Source of the DNA: Bacteroidota bacterium
GTDB lineage: Bacteria > Bacteroidota > Bacteroidia > Chitinophagales > Chitinophagaceae
Reading direction: 5' to 3'
Length of the DNA stretch: 6,845 nt
Assembly (NCBI GenBank): GCA_028875955.1
Contig: JAGWTX010000133.1
Coordinates: 1-6,845 of the forward strand
Made by a program: the position numbers and the translations under genes. Below are positions 6,658 to 6,845 of this stretch, in pieces. The notes under the pieces are model-generated. The model did not search any database and was not told the DNA's origin. It saw only the letters and a program-made list of their open reading frames with translations. Each line of letters opens with the position of its first letter. Position 1 is the stretch's first letter.

Positions 6658-6845
6658 TTATAATTTTTCCGCTATCCTGAGTTTGGCGCTTCTGCTTCTG
6701 TTATTCTGTTTCAACTCTTCCGCATTTGCGGTAATGGGTTTTTTTGTGATGATCTGAAAAACCTGCTCCTTCGTTACAGACATAAGGGGGTGGTCGGGTG
6801 TTTCGTCAAAACTGCCCTGGCGGAAGAAATTCTTCACTACCCTGT
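6658..6845 (-). CDS. rsmH: 16S rRNA (cytosine(1402)-N(4))-methyltransferase RsmH, C-terminal end only
   Basis: RsmH (MraW) is the SAM-dependent enzyme that methylates N4 of C1402 in 16S rRNA, at the ribosomal P site. Only the last 61 whole codons are inside the window, ending with TAA at 6660-6658. The visible part starts at RVVKNFFRQG, which matches the family segment (E)DR-VK-FF near the C-terminus. It then runs through TKKPITANAEEL to the highly conserved end NNRSRSAKLRIAEKL, matching the N-R(A/S)RSAKLR-AE pattern. The SAM-binding domain is outside. It is the gene normally found directly upstream of ftsL in dcw clusters, which agrees with the order here. The gene was found by translating the right edge by hand; no frameshift is seen. 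Confidence 0.93.
   Translation of the reverse strand, partial: RVVKNFFRQGSFDETPDHPLMSVTKEQVFQIITKKPITANAEELKQNNRSRSAKLRIAEKL

Noticed and set aside
1..6845. An undescribed defence, mobile or CRISPR-like system
   Set aside because: The window is filled by six collinear dcw genes. No spaced repeats, transposase, integrase, tRNA or unknown gene was found on either strand.

Overview
The window is a stretch of the division and cell wall (dcw) cluster of a Bacteroidota bacterium. All genes lie on the minus strand, so transcription runs from the right edge to the left. In order of transcription the genes are: 3' end of rsmH (6658-6845, cut by the window edge), a small FtsL-like gene (6275-6601), a PASTA-tailed division transpeptidase of the FtsI/SpoVD type (4106-6220), murE (2611-4074), mraY (1148-2458), and the first 381 codons of murD (1-1144, cut by the left edge).

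Several features point to Bacteroidota, and probably to the Chitinophagaceae or near relatives. MraY is long (436 aa) with a large extra loop. The transpeptidase has a single C-terminal PASTA domain. The ftsL gene is small and divergent. No murF lies between murE and mraY. Shine-Dalgarno motifs are poor before most starts. MurE carries the DNPR motif of meso-diaminopimelate-adding enzymes, so the wall is inferred to be of the DAP type. The family-level placement comes from remembered similarity of the proteins, not from a search.

The products act in one process. RsmH modifies 16S rRNA. The FtsL-like protein and the transpeptidase belong to the septal synthesis complex. MurD and MurE add D-Glu and the third residue to the UDP-MurNAc peptide in the cytoplasm. 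MraY then transfers the finished pentapeptide precursor to undecaprenyl phosphate, making lipid I. The transpeptidase later cross-links the exported product.

Gaps between genes are short (56, 54, 31 and 3 bases), except for 152 bases between murE and mraY. That gap sits where many other bacteria carry murF. It holds a three-copy heptamer repeat running into the murE stop codon, a 12-base-spaced direct repeat and a weak candidate promoter. No RNA gene, mobile element, CRISPR array, convincing terminator or broken gene was seen. I see no evidence of an undescribed system here; the window is a conserved housekeeping locus with a few lineage-specific details.
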